A stretch of 64,000 nt of DNA. Origin: Bradyrhizobium glycinis. Its GTDB lineage: Bacteria > Pseudomonadota > Alphaproteobacteria > Rhizobiales > Xanthobacteraceae. The stretch spans positions 124,001 to 188,000 of the forward strand of contig NZ_JACCHQ010000010.1 of NCBI RefSeq assembly GCF_016031655.1, written 5' to 3'. Every line of letters begins with the position of its first letter. The first letter of the stretch is position 1. Below, one piece after another: positions 14,488 through 24,948 of this stretch. Made by a program: the position numbers and the translations under genes. The notes under the pieces are model-generated. The model did not search any database and had not been told where the DNA came from. It saw nothing but the letters and a program-made list of their open reading frames with translations.

Positions 14488-16959
14488 ATGGGCAAGGTTG
14501 TTTCGTTCAAGCGTGGTTTGTTGATGGCCTCGGTGTCGACCGGGCTGGCATCGGGCTTGGCCTTTGCGAGTCCTGCCAAGGCCGCGCCGGACGAGGAGAC
14601 CAACGTCCAGAACCTGCCGCCGGTCGAGGTCTCCGCGCCACCGCGGGCAACGCGGCGCGCGGCGCCGACGCGACCGGTTGCGCGCGTGGGGGCGCCGGGA
14701 TCGGCCGCGCCGAGGACACGGATCTACGTCTATCCGACCTCGCCGGGCATCGGCCGAGGTCTCGACGTCGACAAGGTCCCGTCGGCGATCAATGCCGTCG
14801 ATGCCAACCAGATCAGGCGCACGGGTTCGCTGAACGTCACGGACGCGCTGCGCGACAACATCGCCGGCGTCAACATCAGCGAAGTCACCGGCAATCCGTT
14901 CCAGCCGGATGTCGAATTCCGCGGCTTCGTCGCTTCGCCCGTGACCGGGACGCCGCAAGGCCTTGCGGTGTACCGGAACGGCGTCCGCATCAACGAGGCA
15001 TTCTCGGACGCCGTGAATTGGGACCTGATCCCCACGGCCGCGATCAGGTCGGTGACGCTGGTGACCAACAACCCGGCCTTCGGCCTCAACGCGCTCGGGG
15101 GCGCGATCAACCTGCAAATGAAGGACGGCTTCACCTATCAGGGCGCCGAGCTCGACCTCATGGGCGGATCGTTCGGTCGCATCCAGGGCTCGGCGCAATG
15201 GGGCAAGCAAGTCGATCAGAACTACGCCGTCTACGCCGCGCTCGAAGGACTGCGCGACAACGGCTTCCGCAATTTTTCCCAATCGACGGTGCGGCGCTTT
15301 TACGGCGATGTCGGCTACAAGGCCGGCGACAGCGAATTCCACGCCAATATGGGCGTCGCCAAGAACGATTTCGGGGCCAGCGCCACCGTCCCGGCCGAGC
15401 TGCTCGACCGATATTGGGGTGCGACCTACACCACGCCGCAGACCACTTCCAATCGCGTGGGCTATCTCAACCTGACAGGCAAGGTCGACGCGACGCCGAC
15501 CTGGACGCTCGAAGGCACCGCTCATGTGCGCAGGTACGAGCAGAAGGTGGTCGACGGCAACCCGACCGACGTGCAGGAGTGCGGCGCGGATCCGGCGCTG
15601 CTGTGCTTCGGCGATGACACCACCGCCGCGAACGGCGCGGGCGGCGTGCAACTCGCCAATCCCTTCGCGCCGGGCACCATCCTCGGCGAGATCGACCGGG
15701 GCTCGATCCGTTCGACCACTCTCGGCGTCTCGGGGCAGGCGACCAACACCGACCAACTGTTCGGCCACGACAACCGCTTCGTGATGGGTGCAACCTACGA
15801 CGCCAGTGTCACCCGCTACAACGCCACCGCCGAGATCGGCTCGATCGGAGAGAACTACGTCGTCAGCGGCAGCGGCGTTTTCCTGGGACCGACTCCCGCC
15901 GCAGATCCCGTCGCCGGCCCGGTCTCGCTGCGGACCGTCAATCAGTACAACGGCCTCTATGCGATTGACACGTTCAACGTCACGGATGCTTTCGCCATCA
16001 CGGGCGGCGGCCGCTTCAACCTCGCGCGGATCTCGCTGGAGGACCAGCTCGGGACCGCGCTCAACGGCGATCACACTTATACCCGCTTCAACCCGATCAT
16101 CGGCGGCACCTACAAGATCACGCCCGAGCTGACCGCCTATGCCGGCTATTCCGAGGCCAACCGCGTGCCGACGCCGCTCGAGCTCGGCTGCGCTGATCCT
16201 GCCAGGCCCTGCCTGCTCGCGGCATTTCTGGTTTCGGATCCGCCGTTGAAGCAGGTGGTCTCCAAGACCGTGGAAGCCGGTTTTCGCGGCACCAAGGAGC
16301 TGAACATCGGCACGCTCGGATGGAAGGTCGGCGGCTTCCGCGCCACCAATCATGACGACATCCTAGCGGTGCCTGCCGTCGGGCGGACCGGCTTCGGCTA
16401 TTTCTCCAATGTCGGCCGCACAAGGCGGCAAGGACTCGAAGCCGAAGTCAGCATCAAGTCGCCCACGCTGCAGTTCCAGGCGAGCTATGCTTTCGTCGAC
16501 GCGCGCTTCCTCGATCCGCTCGAACTCGGCTCGGAGAGCCCGTTCAAAGATCCCGCCACCGACACCATCCAGGTCAGGCCCGGCAACCAGATCCCGGCAG
16601 TCCCGCGCCACCGCGTCAAGGTCGGCGTCGACTATGCCGTGACCGATGTCTGGAAGGTCGGCGGCAATGCGCTGTTCGTCTCCAGCCAATATCTCGTCGG
16701 CGACGAGTCGAACCAATTCGCGAAGCTGCCGTCCTACACGGTGTTCAATCTCCACACCTCCTACCAGGTGACGAAGAACATCCAGCTCTACGGGCGCGTC
16801 GACAACATCTTCGACAAGCGCTACGCGACCTACGGACAGTTCTTCGATACCGGGGCCTTGCCCAACTTCAGCAACGGCGGCAACGCCTTCACCGACCCGC
16901 GCTCGCTCAGCCCGGCACGGCCACGCGCCTTCTACGCGGGGTTGCGGGTGACGTTCTAG
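14488..16959 (+). CDS. lutH: TonB-dependent outer-membrane receptor (LutH-like candidate)
   Basis: The chosen ATG at 14488 has GGAAGG five bases upstream; an in-frame ATG at 14470 lacks a good site. The protein has 823 residues with a signal peptide ending AKA. A TonB-box-like LPPVEVSAP segment is followed by a 50-residue proline/arginine/alanine-rich linker, then a plug domain (VPSAINAVDANQI through NALGGAINLQMKDG) and a 22-strand-type barrel ending in FYAGLRVTF. Extracellular loops carry two cysteine pairs (ECGADPALLC and GCADPARPC). The position next to Lut-like ABC genes suggests lanthanide-chelate uptake across the outer membrane. Iron-siderophore or cobalamin-type uptake cannot be excluded. 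Confidence 0.75.
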   Translation: MGKVVSFKRGLLMASVSTGLASGLAFASPAKAAPDEETNVQNLPPVEVSAPPRATRRAAPTRPVARVGAPGSAAPRTRIYVYPTSPGIGRGLDVDKVPSAINAVDANQIRRTGSLNVTDALRDNIAGVNISEVTGNPFQPDVEFRGFVASPVTGTPQGLAVYRNGVRINEAFSDAVNWDLIPTAAIRSVTLVTNNPAFGLNALGGAINLQMKDGFTYQGAELDLMGGSFGRIQGSAQWGKQVDQNYAVYAALEGLRDNGFRNFSQSTVRRFYGDVGYKAGDSEFHANMGVAKNDFGASATVPAELLDRYWGATYTTPQTTSNRVGYLNLTGKVDATPTWTLEGTAHVRRYEQKVVDGNPTDVQECGADPALLCFGDDTTAANGAGGVQLANPFAPGTILGEIDRGSIRSTTLGVSGQATNTDQLFGHDNRFVMGATYDASVTRYNATAEIGSIGENYVVSGSGVFLGPTPAADPVAGPVSLRTVNQYNGLYAIDTFNVTDAFAITGGGRFNLARISLEDQLGTALNGDHTYTRFNPIIGGTYKITPELTAYAGYSEANRVPTPLELGCADPARPCLLAAFLVSDPPLKQVVSKTVEAGFRGTKELNIGTLGWKVGGFRATNHDDILAVPAVGRTGFGYFSNVGRTRRQGLEAEVSIKSPTLQFQASYAFVDARFLDPLELGSESPFKDPATDTIQVRPGNQIPAVPRHRVKVGVDYAVTDVWKVGGNALFVSSQYLVGDESNQFAKLPSYTVFNLHTSYQVTKNIQLYGRVDNIFDKRYATYGQFFDTGALPNFSNGGNAFTDPRSLSPARPRAFYAGLRVTF

Positions 16960-17032
16960 ATCTTTTGGAAGTGCCGGCGTCCTCTTTCGGCCGGCCGTCT
17001 ATGTTGGCCACACGCCCGCGCAACCCCTTCTT

Positions 17033-18054
17033 TCACTCCACCTTCACGCGCTCGAGCGGAGCCGCCGCGACGCTCGCCTGCTCCCGGCCTTTGGCCACCC
17101 CCACGCGTTGGCGTCGCTGCACCAGATATTGATCGCCGAGCACGCCGACCAGGATCACCGTTCCCATCACCGCGAAATTGAGCGAGCTCGGAATGCCCAG
17201 CAGGTTGACGAGATTCTGCAGCACCTGGAGCAGCACGGTGCCGAGCACGACGCCGATGATCGAGCCTTCGCCGCCGCGCAAGGAGCAGCCGCCGAGCACG
17301 GCGGCGGCGATGGCGTAGAGCTCGTAGAACGAGCCATGCACCGCCGGCGAAATTGAACGGGTGTACATCGCGATCAGGATTGCCGAGAACGCAGTCAGCC
17401 CGCCACAGATGACATAGGCCGAGATGATCACGCGATTGGTGCGTATGCCGGAATAGCGTGCCGCTTCCTCGTTCTTGCCGACGGCAAAGAGATAGCGGCC
17501 GAACACCGAGCGGTGAAGCACCACCCAGGCGATCACGGCCACCACGGCGAGCGCCACCACGCTGTGCGGCAGCGGGAAGCCGAGAATGTTGGTGCGGCCG
17601 GCGGCCAGCCATTCCAGCATCGGAAAGCTCGCGCCGAAGCCGAAGCCCGCCGTCGCGTCCTCGGTGTAATAGCGCGCCGCGCCGCGATAGATCAGCAGGC
17701 CGCACAGCGTGACCACGAAAGCCTGGATCCGCATCCTGGTCACCAGCGTGCCATGAACGAGGCCGATCGCGAGCCCGGCCGCGACGATCATCGCGAGGGC
17801 TACGACCCAGTTGACGTCGTGATTGACGATCAGGTCGATGAACAGGACGCCCAGCAGTGCGATCACCGAACCGACCGACAGCTCGATCCCGCCGATGATG
17901 ATGATGAAGGCTTCCGCGATCGAGAAGATGCCGAACAGCCCGATCTGGTTGGCGGTGTTTGAGAGATTACCGACGAACAGGAATCTCGGATTGATCAGGG
18001 CGACGACGGTCCCGACCACCAGAATCAGAACGAGAAGGCTCAAGTCTTTCTTGC

Positions 18055-18058
<4 letters not shown>
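17033..18058 (-). CDS. Ribose-type sugar ABC transporter permease
   Basis: This inner-membrane permease has 341 residues and about eight to ten membrane segments. It has the family signature region GGIELSVGSVIAL and the conserved loop VGKNEEAARYSGI, as in RbsC-type permeases. Translation starts at a TTG (18056-18058) that overlaps the upstream ATPase stop, with a strong GGAGGGACC ribosome site that makes the rare start credible. It is the last gene of a binding protein-ATPase-permease operon. The sugar is not known. Its 3' end converges on the TonB receptor gene. Confidence 0.92.
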
Positions 18059-19572
<1,514 letters not shown>

Positions 19573-19605
19573 GGCAGGCTGCGCGGCGGGCAGCGCGGAT
19601 ATCTC

Positions 19606-20559
19606 CTACTTCTTCAGCATCTGCTTCATCGAGGCCATGAACTCGTCGACATTCGCCTTTTCGATGACCTTGCCGGGCACGATGATGATGCCGTTGGCCG
19701 GAATGCCAGACTTGTTGCCGCCGATGTAGTTCGCCATCAGCTTCATGCCCTGATAGCCCCATTCGAACGGCTGCTGCACCACCGTGCCGACGATGCTGCC
19801 TTCCTTGACGCCGCCGAGCGTGATCGGATCCTCGTCGAAGCCGATGATCTTGATCTTGTCGAGCTTGCCGGCCTCCTTGAGCACCTCGTAGATCCGCGGC
19901 GTGTTGTAGGAGTAAAAGCCGACGAGGCAGCTCACATCGGGCATGGCGGCGAGGATGTCCTCGACGTTGCGTTTGGCGCGGGTCTGGTCGATTTCGTCGC
20001 CGCGAACGTCGACGAGCTCGACCTTCGAGCCCTTGATGGTCTCCTTCACGCCTTCGATGCGCTCGCGCGCGTTGTCGGCGCCGGGCAGGCCGACGAAGCC
20101 GACGCATTTGCCGCCGTTCGGGAGCGCCTTGACCATCAGCTTCCCTGCCTCCTTGCCGAGGTCGGTGTTGGAGGAGCCGATATAGGCCACGCGCTTGGAT
20201 TGCGGCGCGTCGCTGTCGGTGGTGAACAGCACCGTCTGGGACGCAACCTTGTTGAGGTGCTCGGTCTGGTTCTTCGGATCGACCGCGCTGACCATGATGC
20301 CGGCGGCACCGGCGGCGACGAGGTCGTCCATCACGCGCTGCTGCACGGCCGCCGCGGCCTGTTCCGGATATTTGAACTGGAGGTCGTAGTTGGGCAGCTC
20401 GCCCTGCGCCTTCTTCATCCCGGCCTCGGCGATCTTCCAGAAGTCGGACGCGCCATTGACGACGAAGGCCAGAACCTTCTTGTCCGCCGCATCGGCCGGG
20501 CCGACACCCGCTGCAATCGCGAAGGCAACAGACACACCTGCAACCAAGAGACGCTGCAT
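19606..20559 (-). CDS. Ribose-type sugar ABC transporter substrate-binding protein
   Basis: This periplasmic protein of 317 residues has a signal peptide ending in ADA. It is a PBP1/LacI-like fold of the RbsB family: VLAFVVNGASDFWKIAEAGM at the start, AAGIMVSAVDPKNQ in the middle and IIGFDEDPITLGGVKEGSIVGTV near the end, where the aspartates form the sugar pocket. It is the first gene of the three-gene sugar import operon. No LacI- or DeoR-type regulator lies next to the operon, so control is not visible here. Confidence 0.92.
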   Translation of the reverse strand: MQRLLVAGVSVAFAIAAGVGPADAADKKVLAFVVNGASDFWKIAEAGMKKAQGELPNYDLQFKYPEQAAAAVQQRVMDDLVAAGAAGIMVSAVDPKNQTEHLNKVASQTVLFTTDSDAPQSKRVAYIGSSNTDLGKEAGKLMVKALPNGGKCVGFVGLPGADNARERIEGVKETIKGSKVELVDVRGDEIDQTRAKRNVEDILAAMPDVSCLVGFYSYNTPRIYEVLKEAGKLDKIKIIGFDEDPITLGGVKEGSIVGTVVQQPFEWGYQGMKLMANYIGGNKSGIPANGIIIVPGKVIEKANVDEFMASMKQMLKK

Positions 20560-20944
20560 ATCATTCCTCCCCTAAGGCGGTCGGCCGTTTTCGATGGCCA
20601 ACTCTGCTTGAGCCCAAGATTGGGCGCATGCCTCACCCCCAGCGGCGCGGCAGTCAGCCGCTACCCGCATCATTGCGGCAGAGGCGGGTCACCGACCCGG
20701 CCGGCGAGGTGAAATGAGGCGCGTACCTCAAGCTAGCAGAAGCCCGCCGCGCACGCAATTGGAAGCAGCGGTCTGGACGTCAACCGCCGCGCTCAGGCTG
20801 ACGTCGCGGGTCCCACGGCAGCCTTTTCGGGCAATCCGCAACCCGGCCACGCCTTTAACCGACTGGAAACCATCGCAAATGATCCGAAAATTGTAACGAA
20901 ACTCTCCGCCCGTCTCCGCGTCGGTTCACCGGAGGGCAAGTCTG
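20560..20944. other. Intergenic region upstream of the sugar operon
   Basis: This 385-base gap separates the sugar binding-protein gene (minus) from a small plus-strand gene. It should contain the promoters for both. A GGAGGG ribosome site at 20931-20936 serves the small gene. A short inverted pair, AGCCCAAGAT/TGGGCG, occurs near 20610-20626. I see no further gene or long repeat. Confidence 0.5.
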
Positions 20945-21112
20945 ATGACAGAGCGCCAGTTGAGAGAGCAGGAATTTAAGATTGCGCGTTACCGGCATCT
21001 GGAGCGCGAGGTGACCGATCCGCTTGCCGCGTGCCTGCTTCACAGCATCATCGAGGAGCTCGAGGCCGAGCTGCGCAAGCAAAGACCGGATTGGCACGGG
21101 CCCCGTCATTAA
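20945..21112 (+). CDS. Small helical hypothetical protein (55 residues)
   Basis: An ATG at 20945 with GGAGGG eight bases upstream opens a 55-codon frame ending in TAA at 21110-21112. The product is charged and helical (TERQLREQEFKIARYRHL, then DPLAACLLHSIIEELEAEL) and ends in GPRH. It has no signal peptide. The amphipathic pattern and good ribosome site argue that it is real. I do not recognise a function; small proteins of this size and composition are common in Bradyrhizobium. Confidence 0.6.
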   Translation: MTERQLREQEFKIARYRHLEREVTDPLAACLLHSIIEELEAELRKQRPDWHGPRH

Positions 21113-21172
21113 CCGTTTGTTGGCGCTAATGATGCCAATTGTCGGCGTGGGAACACCAAGGAGGCTGCTCCC

Positions 21173-21580
21173 ATGCTGAAGGACGGCACCTACGCGGCGT
21201 GGTACAAGACGCCGATCGACCAGGGTACCGGGATCGTCCATGTCGCAGACGGCCAGATCTGGGGCCGCGACAGCCTGATGACCTATCACGGCACCTGCCA
21301 GATCGATGGCGATCGCTTCACTGCAATCGTATTGACGAAGCGTCACACCGACGGTCGCGCCACCGTGTTCGGCAACGATGATGAGCTGACGTTGACGATC
21401 GAAGGAAGCTGCCCTGGCAAGATCGCGACCTACACCGCGACGGCCCCTCAGGCGCCGGGCATGATCCTCCGCGGAACGCTCATTCTCACCGAACAAAAGC
21501 CGCCCGCACCTGAACCAGCAGGGCAGATGCCGACATTCAATCCCGACAAGCTGCCAAAATTGCCGAAGCGCGCGCGCTGA
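21173..21580 (+). CDS. GrlR-like small protein
   Basis: This 135-residue cytoplasmic protein begins at an ATG with AAGGAGG eight bases upstream. The opening MLKDGTYAAWYKTPIDQGTG, the segment GRDSLMTYHGTCQIDGDRF and the segment ATVFGNDDELTLTIEG match the lipocalin-like GrlR domain seen in many rhizobial proteins. In enteric pathogens GrlR represses type III secretion regulators, but rhizobial members usually stand alone, as here. A proline-rich tail of about 30 residues follows the domain. Function in this organism is unknown. Confidence 0.72.
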   Translation: MLKDGTYAAWYKTPIDQGTGIVHVADGQIWGRDSLMTYHGTCQIDGDRFTAIVLTKRHTDGRATVFGNDDELTLTIEGSCPGKIATYTATAPQAPGMILRGTLILTEQKPPAPEPAGQMPTFNPDKLPKLPKRAR

Positions 21581-21609
21581 ACGCAGCGCGCCATGTTCCT
21601 GAGACGAAG

Positions 21610-22308
21610 CTACGCCAGCAAGCCGTCAAGATCGGAATAGATGACGTCGGCCGTACGCTGATAGTGCTGCTGAAGCAGATGCACGGCCCGCTCACTGTCC
21701 CTGCCGAGAACCGCCTGCAAGATATCGCTGTGCTCGGCACCGACCTTGCGCGCCGGATAGGCCTTCGCGATGGACATCATCCGATAGCGATAGAGCCGGT
21801 CGGCAAGCTGCTCGCAGAAGCCGAGCAGCGGCCGTGAGCCGCAAAGTCCGATCAGCGTTGCGTGGAAGGCGCGGTGCACCTTCTCCCAATCCGGATTGTC
21901 CTCGAACGTGTCGGGCTTGAGCGAGCGCGGCGTGCGATCGAGCCGGTGGTGCGCAACCAGCAGAGCCTCTTCCCAGGTCTGGGTCGCATTCTGCATGGAC
22001 TCGCGAAGCGCCAGACCCTCGACCCAGCACCGCGTCTTGGTCAGCTCCTGGAGCTCCTCCTTGCTGACGTCCTTCACATAGAAGCCGCGCTGCTCCATGC
22101 CGACGACGAACTCTTCGGTGGTCAGGCGGTTGAGTGCCTCGCGCAGCGGGGTCTGCCCGACATTGTATTGCTCCATCAGGAAGCGCGACTGGAGCTTTCG
22201 TCCGGGCTCGAGCCGCGTCGTCAGGATGTCGGCCTTGAGGCGCGCATAGATCGTGGTCGCCAGCGTCGCCGGCTGGTCATCCCTTTGGCCGTCAGTGCTC
22301 ATCGGCAT
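21610..22308 (-). CDS. GntR-family (FCD/FadR subgroup) transcriptional regulator
   Basis: The regulator has 232 residues. An N-terminal winged helix (ATTIYARLKADILTTRLEPGRKL, then VGQTPLREALNRLTTEEFV) is followed by an all-helical FCD ligand domain with metal/ligand histidines in HRAFHATLIGLC and GAEHSDILQAV. It is divergent from the aromatic ring-cleavage genes over 127 bases and most likely represses them until a pathway intermediate binds. GGAG lies about ten bases before the start. Confidence 0.9.
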   Translation of the reverse strand: MPMSTDGQRDDQPATLATTIYARLKADILTTRLEPGRKLQSRFLMEQYNVGQTPLREALNRLTTEEFVVGMEQRGFYVKDVSKEELQELTKTRCWVEGLALRESMQNATQTWEEALLVAHHRLDRTPRSLKPDTFEDNPDWEKVHRAFHATLIGLCGSRPLLGFCEQLADRLYRYRMMSIAKAYPARKVGAEHSDILQAVLGRDSERAVHLLQQHYQRTADVIYSDLDGLLA

Positions 22309-22329
22309 CCATCAGATTCTCCAGTGCTT

Positions 22330-22397
22330 ATGTACATTAGCATGTCGCCCGCCAACTATTTATAAATTTTTGCTTTACGTGCGACTTTTTACATATT
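22330..22397 (+). promoter_or_regulatory. Putative promoter and operator for the aromatic module
   Basis: The gap is unusually AT-rich. TTGCTT (22370-22375) and CATATT (22392-22397) are 16 bases apart and fit a sigma-70-type promoter for the plus-strand operon. The palindrome ATGTACAT (22330-22337) lies upstream and is a candidate GntR operator. Both are sequence matches only. Confidence 0.4.
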
Positions 22398-22435
22398 AAG
22401 GGGGTGGCGTTCGTGTCCCCTGACAAGGAAGCCCA

Positions 22436-23335
22436 ATGTCCGCCTTTCCGGTGACGGCCCTGCGCAGCGTCGAAGTCACGACGCCGCAGCTTGCCGGCTC
22501 GGTCGAATTCTACAGCAAGGTCTGGGGCCTCGACGTCGCGGCGGAAGCGGGCGGCACCGTGTACCTTGCCGCAACGGGCAGCGACTTCCACGTCCTCGAG
22601 CTCACGCCGGGCGAGGCGACATCGCTCCGCAAGATCAGCTTTCGCGCCCGCTCGCACGATGATCTGCACCGCCTGTTCACGCGTGTGCGGCAAGCCGGCT
22701 GCGAGGTGATCAGCTCGCCCGCGCCGTCGTCTGCGCCGTCGGGCGGGACGAGTTTTGTGGTTCGCGAAGCGCAGGGATGCGTCATCGAGTTTGTGCACGG
22801 CGATCGTACCAAGCAGGCGCGCGTGATCGCCGACCGCCCCGAGCGGTTGGCGCATGTCAACATCAACAGCGCCGACATCGAAAAACTCTCCGCATTCTAC
22901 CAGGAGACCTTGGGATTCCGGCTATCGGATCGGTCCAGGCTGATGGCCTTCCTGTGCTGCAACAGCGATCACCACGCGATCGTGCTGGCGGAGGCCCCTC
23001 GCAACGGCCTCAATCACGTGGCTTTCCTCATGCCTGATCTCGAGTCTGTGATGCGCGGCTCCGGCCGCATGATCGATCATGGTTATCCGATCGGCTGGGG
23101 CGTCGGCCGCCACGGTCCGGGCGACAACGTGTTCGCCTATTTCGTCGACCCGGCAGGTGCCGTGATCGAATACACAGCCGAAGTCTTGCAGATCGACGAC
23201 AGCTACGTCGCGAAAGGTCCGAGCGATTGGGTCTGGCCTCCGGGACGGACCGATCAATGGGGCATCGCCCCGCCGAAATCGGAAGCCTGTAAGACGGCGC
23301 AGCTCGCCGTTCCCTTCGCAATGGCTCGCGCATGA
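22436..23335 (+). CDS. Extradiol ring-cleavage dioxygenase, type I (VOC family)
   Basis: This cytoplasmic protein of 299 residues has two VOC modules (about residues 8-120 and 136-250). The C-terminal module keeps the iron ligands H140 (LAHVNIN), H194 (GLNHVAF) and E245 (AVIEYT), the 2-His-1-carboxylate set of extradiol dioxygenases with near-usual spacing. It should cleave a catechol-type ring next to the diol. It is the first gene of the operon and overlaps the hydroxylase gene by four bases. The true substrate is unknown. Confidence 0.85.
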   Translation: MSAFPVTALRSVEVTTPQLAGSVEFYSKVWGLDVAAEAGGTVYLAATGSDFHVLELTPGEATSLRKISFRARSHDDLHRLFTRVRQAGCEVISSPAPSSAPSGGTSFVVREAQGCVIEFVHGDRTKQARVIADRPERLAHVNINSADIEKLSAFYQETLGFRLSDRSRLMAFLCCNSDHHAIVLAEAPRNGLNHVAFLMPDLESVMRGSGRMIDHGYPIGWGVGRHGPGDNVFAYFVDPAGAVIEYTAEVLQIDDSYVAKGPSDWVWPPGRTDQWGIAPPKSEACKTAQLAVPFAMARA

Positions 23336-24948
23336 CGGAGACGGCCGGCGCCCTCGACTACGACGTGCTCGTCGTCGGCTTCGGGCCGACCGGCGCCGTT
23401 GCCGCGGGCCTGCTCGGCCGCCTCGATCATCGCATCCTCGTCATCGACAGGCTCACCGACGTCTACGACAAGCCGCGCGCGATCGCGCTCGATCACGAGA
23501 TTTTCCGTCACTTCGACAATATGGGCCTTGCAGATGCAATCTCGCCCTACATCGAGCCTTTTACCGCATCGGAGCACTTCGGCGTCGATGGCCAGCTGAT
23601 CCGGCGCATCGACATGGTCGCAAAGCCCTATCCGCTCGGCTACACGCCGAGCATGGTGTTCAGCCAGCCCGCCGTCGAGACCGAGCTGCGCCGCCACGCG
23701 ACCGGTTTTTCCAATGTACGTGCCGAGCTCGGTGTCGAGCTGCTCGGTCTTTCGCAAACCTCCGATCGCGTCGAGGCGCATCTGAAGGACGGCGATGGAC
23801 GACACCGCTCCGTGACGGCGCGCTACGTGCTCGGCTGCGATGGCGCATCGAGCACCGTGCGTCAGATCGCAGGTCTCGCGCTCGAGGACCTCATCTTCGA
23901 TGAACCCTGGCTGGTGGTCGACGTCCGCGTGAACGAAGACGCGCTTGCACGCCTGCCGCAATGCTCCGCGCAATTCTGCAATCCGGCGCGCCCCGCGAGC
24001 TTCCTGATCGGCCCCAAGAACCATCGCCGCTGGGAGATCATGCTGCTGCCGGGTGAAGACGCGCGGCAGATGGAGCGGCCCGAAAATGTCTGGAAGCTGC
24101 TCGCGCCCTGGCTCACGCCACACGACGGCGAATTGTGGCGAGCAGCGTCCTATCGCTTTCACGCCCTCGTTGCCGCAGAGTGGCGCAACCGCAGGATCCT
24201 GATCGCCGGCGATGCCGCGCACCAGCAGCCTCCCTTCATCGGCCAGGGCATGTGCCAAGGCCTGCGCGACGCCACGAACGTCGTCTGGAAGCTGGATCAC
24301 GTGCTCAAGGGCGTCTCCTCCGACGGCCTGCTCGACAGCTACGGGGTCGAGCGCAAGCAGCACGTCATCGAGCTGACCGGCAAGATCAAGGCCATCGGCC
24401 AGTCGATATGCGAGCGCGATCCGGCAGCCGCCCGGCGGCGCGATGCGCAAATCCTCGCCGACGGCGGCGGCAAGCCGCTGCTGCTGACGCGGCAGGAAAT
24501 CATTCCGCCGCTCCGCGCAGGGTGCCTGTCACAGCACGAGATGCCCGCACGTGGCACGCTGTTTCCGCAGCCGCGCATCGCGAGGGGCGGTGCCGCTCGC
24601 TTGCTGGACGAAGTGACCGGGACCGGCTGGCGCGTGTTGATCGACGGCCGCAGCGATAATGCCGCTTTCATGCTCTCGCTCTGTGCCGCGCGCCCGGACG
24701 TATCGGCGGCGGCTGTCGTGCCTGCCGGCGCGGGTCTGCCAAATGCCCTCGAAGAGACCGAGGGCGTGCTCGCGAACTGGTTCGACCGCCACGGTATCGT
24801 CGCTGCGATCGTGCGACCAGACCATTACGTCTTCGGAACCGTGCGCAATGCCTCCGGGCTCGGCGATCTCCTGCGCGAGATCGAGTTGCGTCGTCGCGAC
24901 GTCCGACCAACACAAGATTCCCGATCTGAAATGGAGAGAACACCGTGA
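23332..24948 (+). CDS. FAD-dependent aromatic hydroxylase (MhpA/PheA-like)
   Basis: This flavin monooxygenase has 538 residues. It has the nucleotide-binding GFGPTGAVAAGLLGR at about residues 16-30, the DG-type motif VLGCDGASSTVRQ and the FAD-ribityl motif ILIAGDAAHQQPPFIGQGM. The N-terminal 400 residues match 3-(3-hydroxyphenyl)propionate hydroxylase, followed by the thioredoxin-like C-terminal domain of this class. It would hydroxylate a phenolic substrate to the catechol cleaved by the preceding dioxygenase. The start overlaps the previous stop (ATGA) and the end overlaps the next start (GTGA). Confidence 0.9.
   Translation: MTETAGALDYDVLVVGFGPTGAVAAGLLGRLDHRILVIDRLTDVYDKPRAIALDHEIFRHFDNMGLADAISPYIEPFTASEHFGVDGQLIRRIDMVAKPYPLGYTPSMVFSQPAVETELRRHATGFSNVRAELGVELLGLSQTSDRVEAHLKDGDGRHRSVTARYVLGCDGASSTVRQIAGLALEDLIFDEPWLVVDVRVNEDALARLPQCSAQFCNPARPASFLIGPKNHRRWEIMLLPGEDARQMERPENVWKLLAPWLTPHDGELWRAASYRFHALVAAEWRNRRILIAGDAAHQQPPFIGQGMCQGLRDATNVVWKLDHVLKGVSSDGLLDSYGVERKQHVIELTGKIKAIGQSICERDPAAARRRDAQILADGGGKPLLLTRQEIIPPLRAGCLSQHEMPARGTLFPQPRIARGGAARLLDEVTGTGWRVLIDGRSDNAAFMLSLCAARPDVSAAAVVPAGAGLPNALEETEGVLANWFDRHGIVAAIVRPDHYVFGTVRNASGLGDLLREIELRRRDVRPTQDSRSEMERTP

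Noticed and set aside
12892..16353. A 1153-codon open frame on the minus strand
   Set aside because: It lies opposite the kinase and TonB receptor genes, has low-complexity arginine/alanine-rich sequence and no family features; it is a by-product of high GC on the antisense strand.
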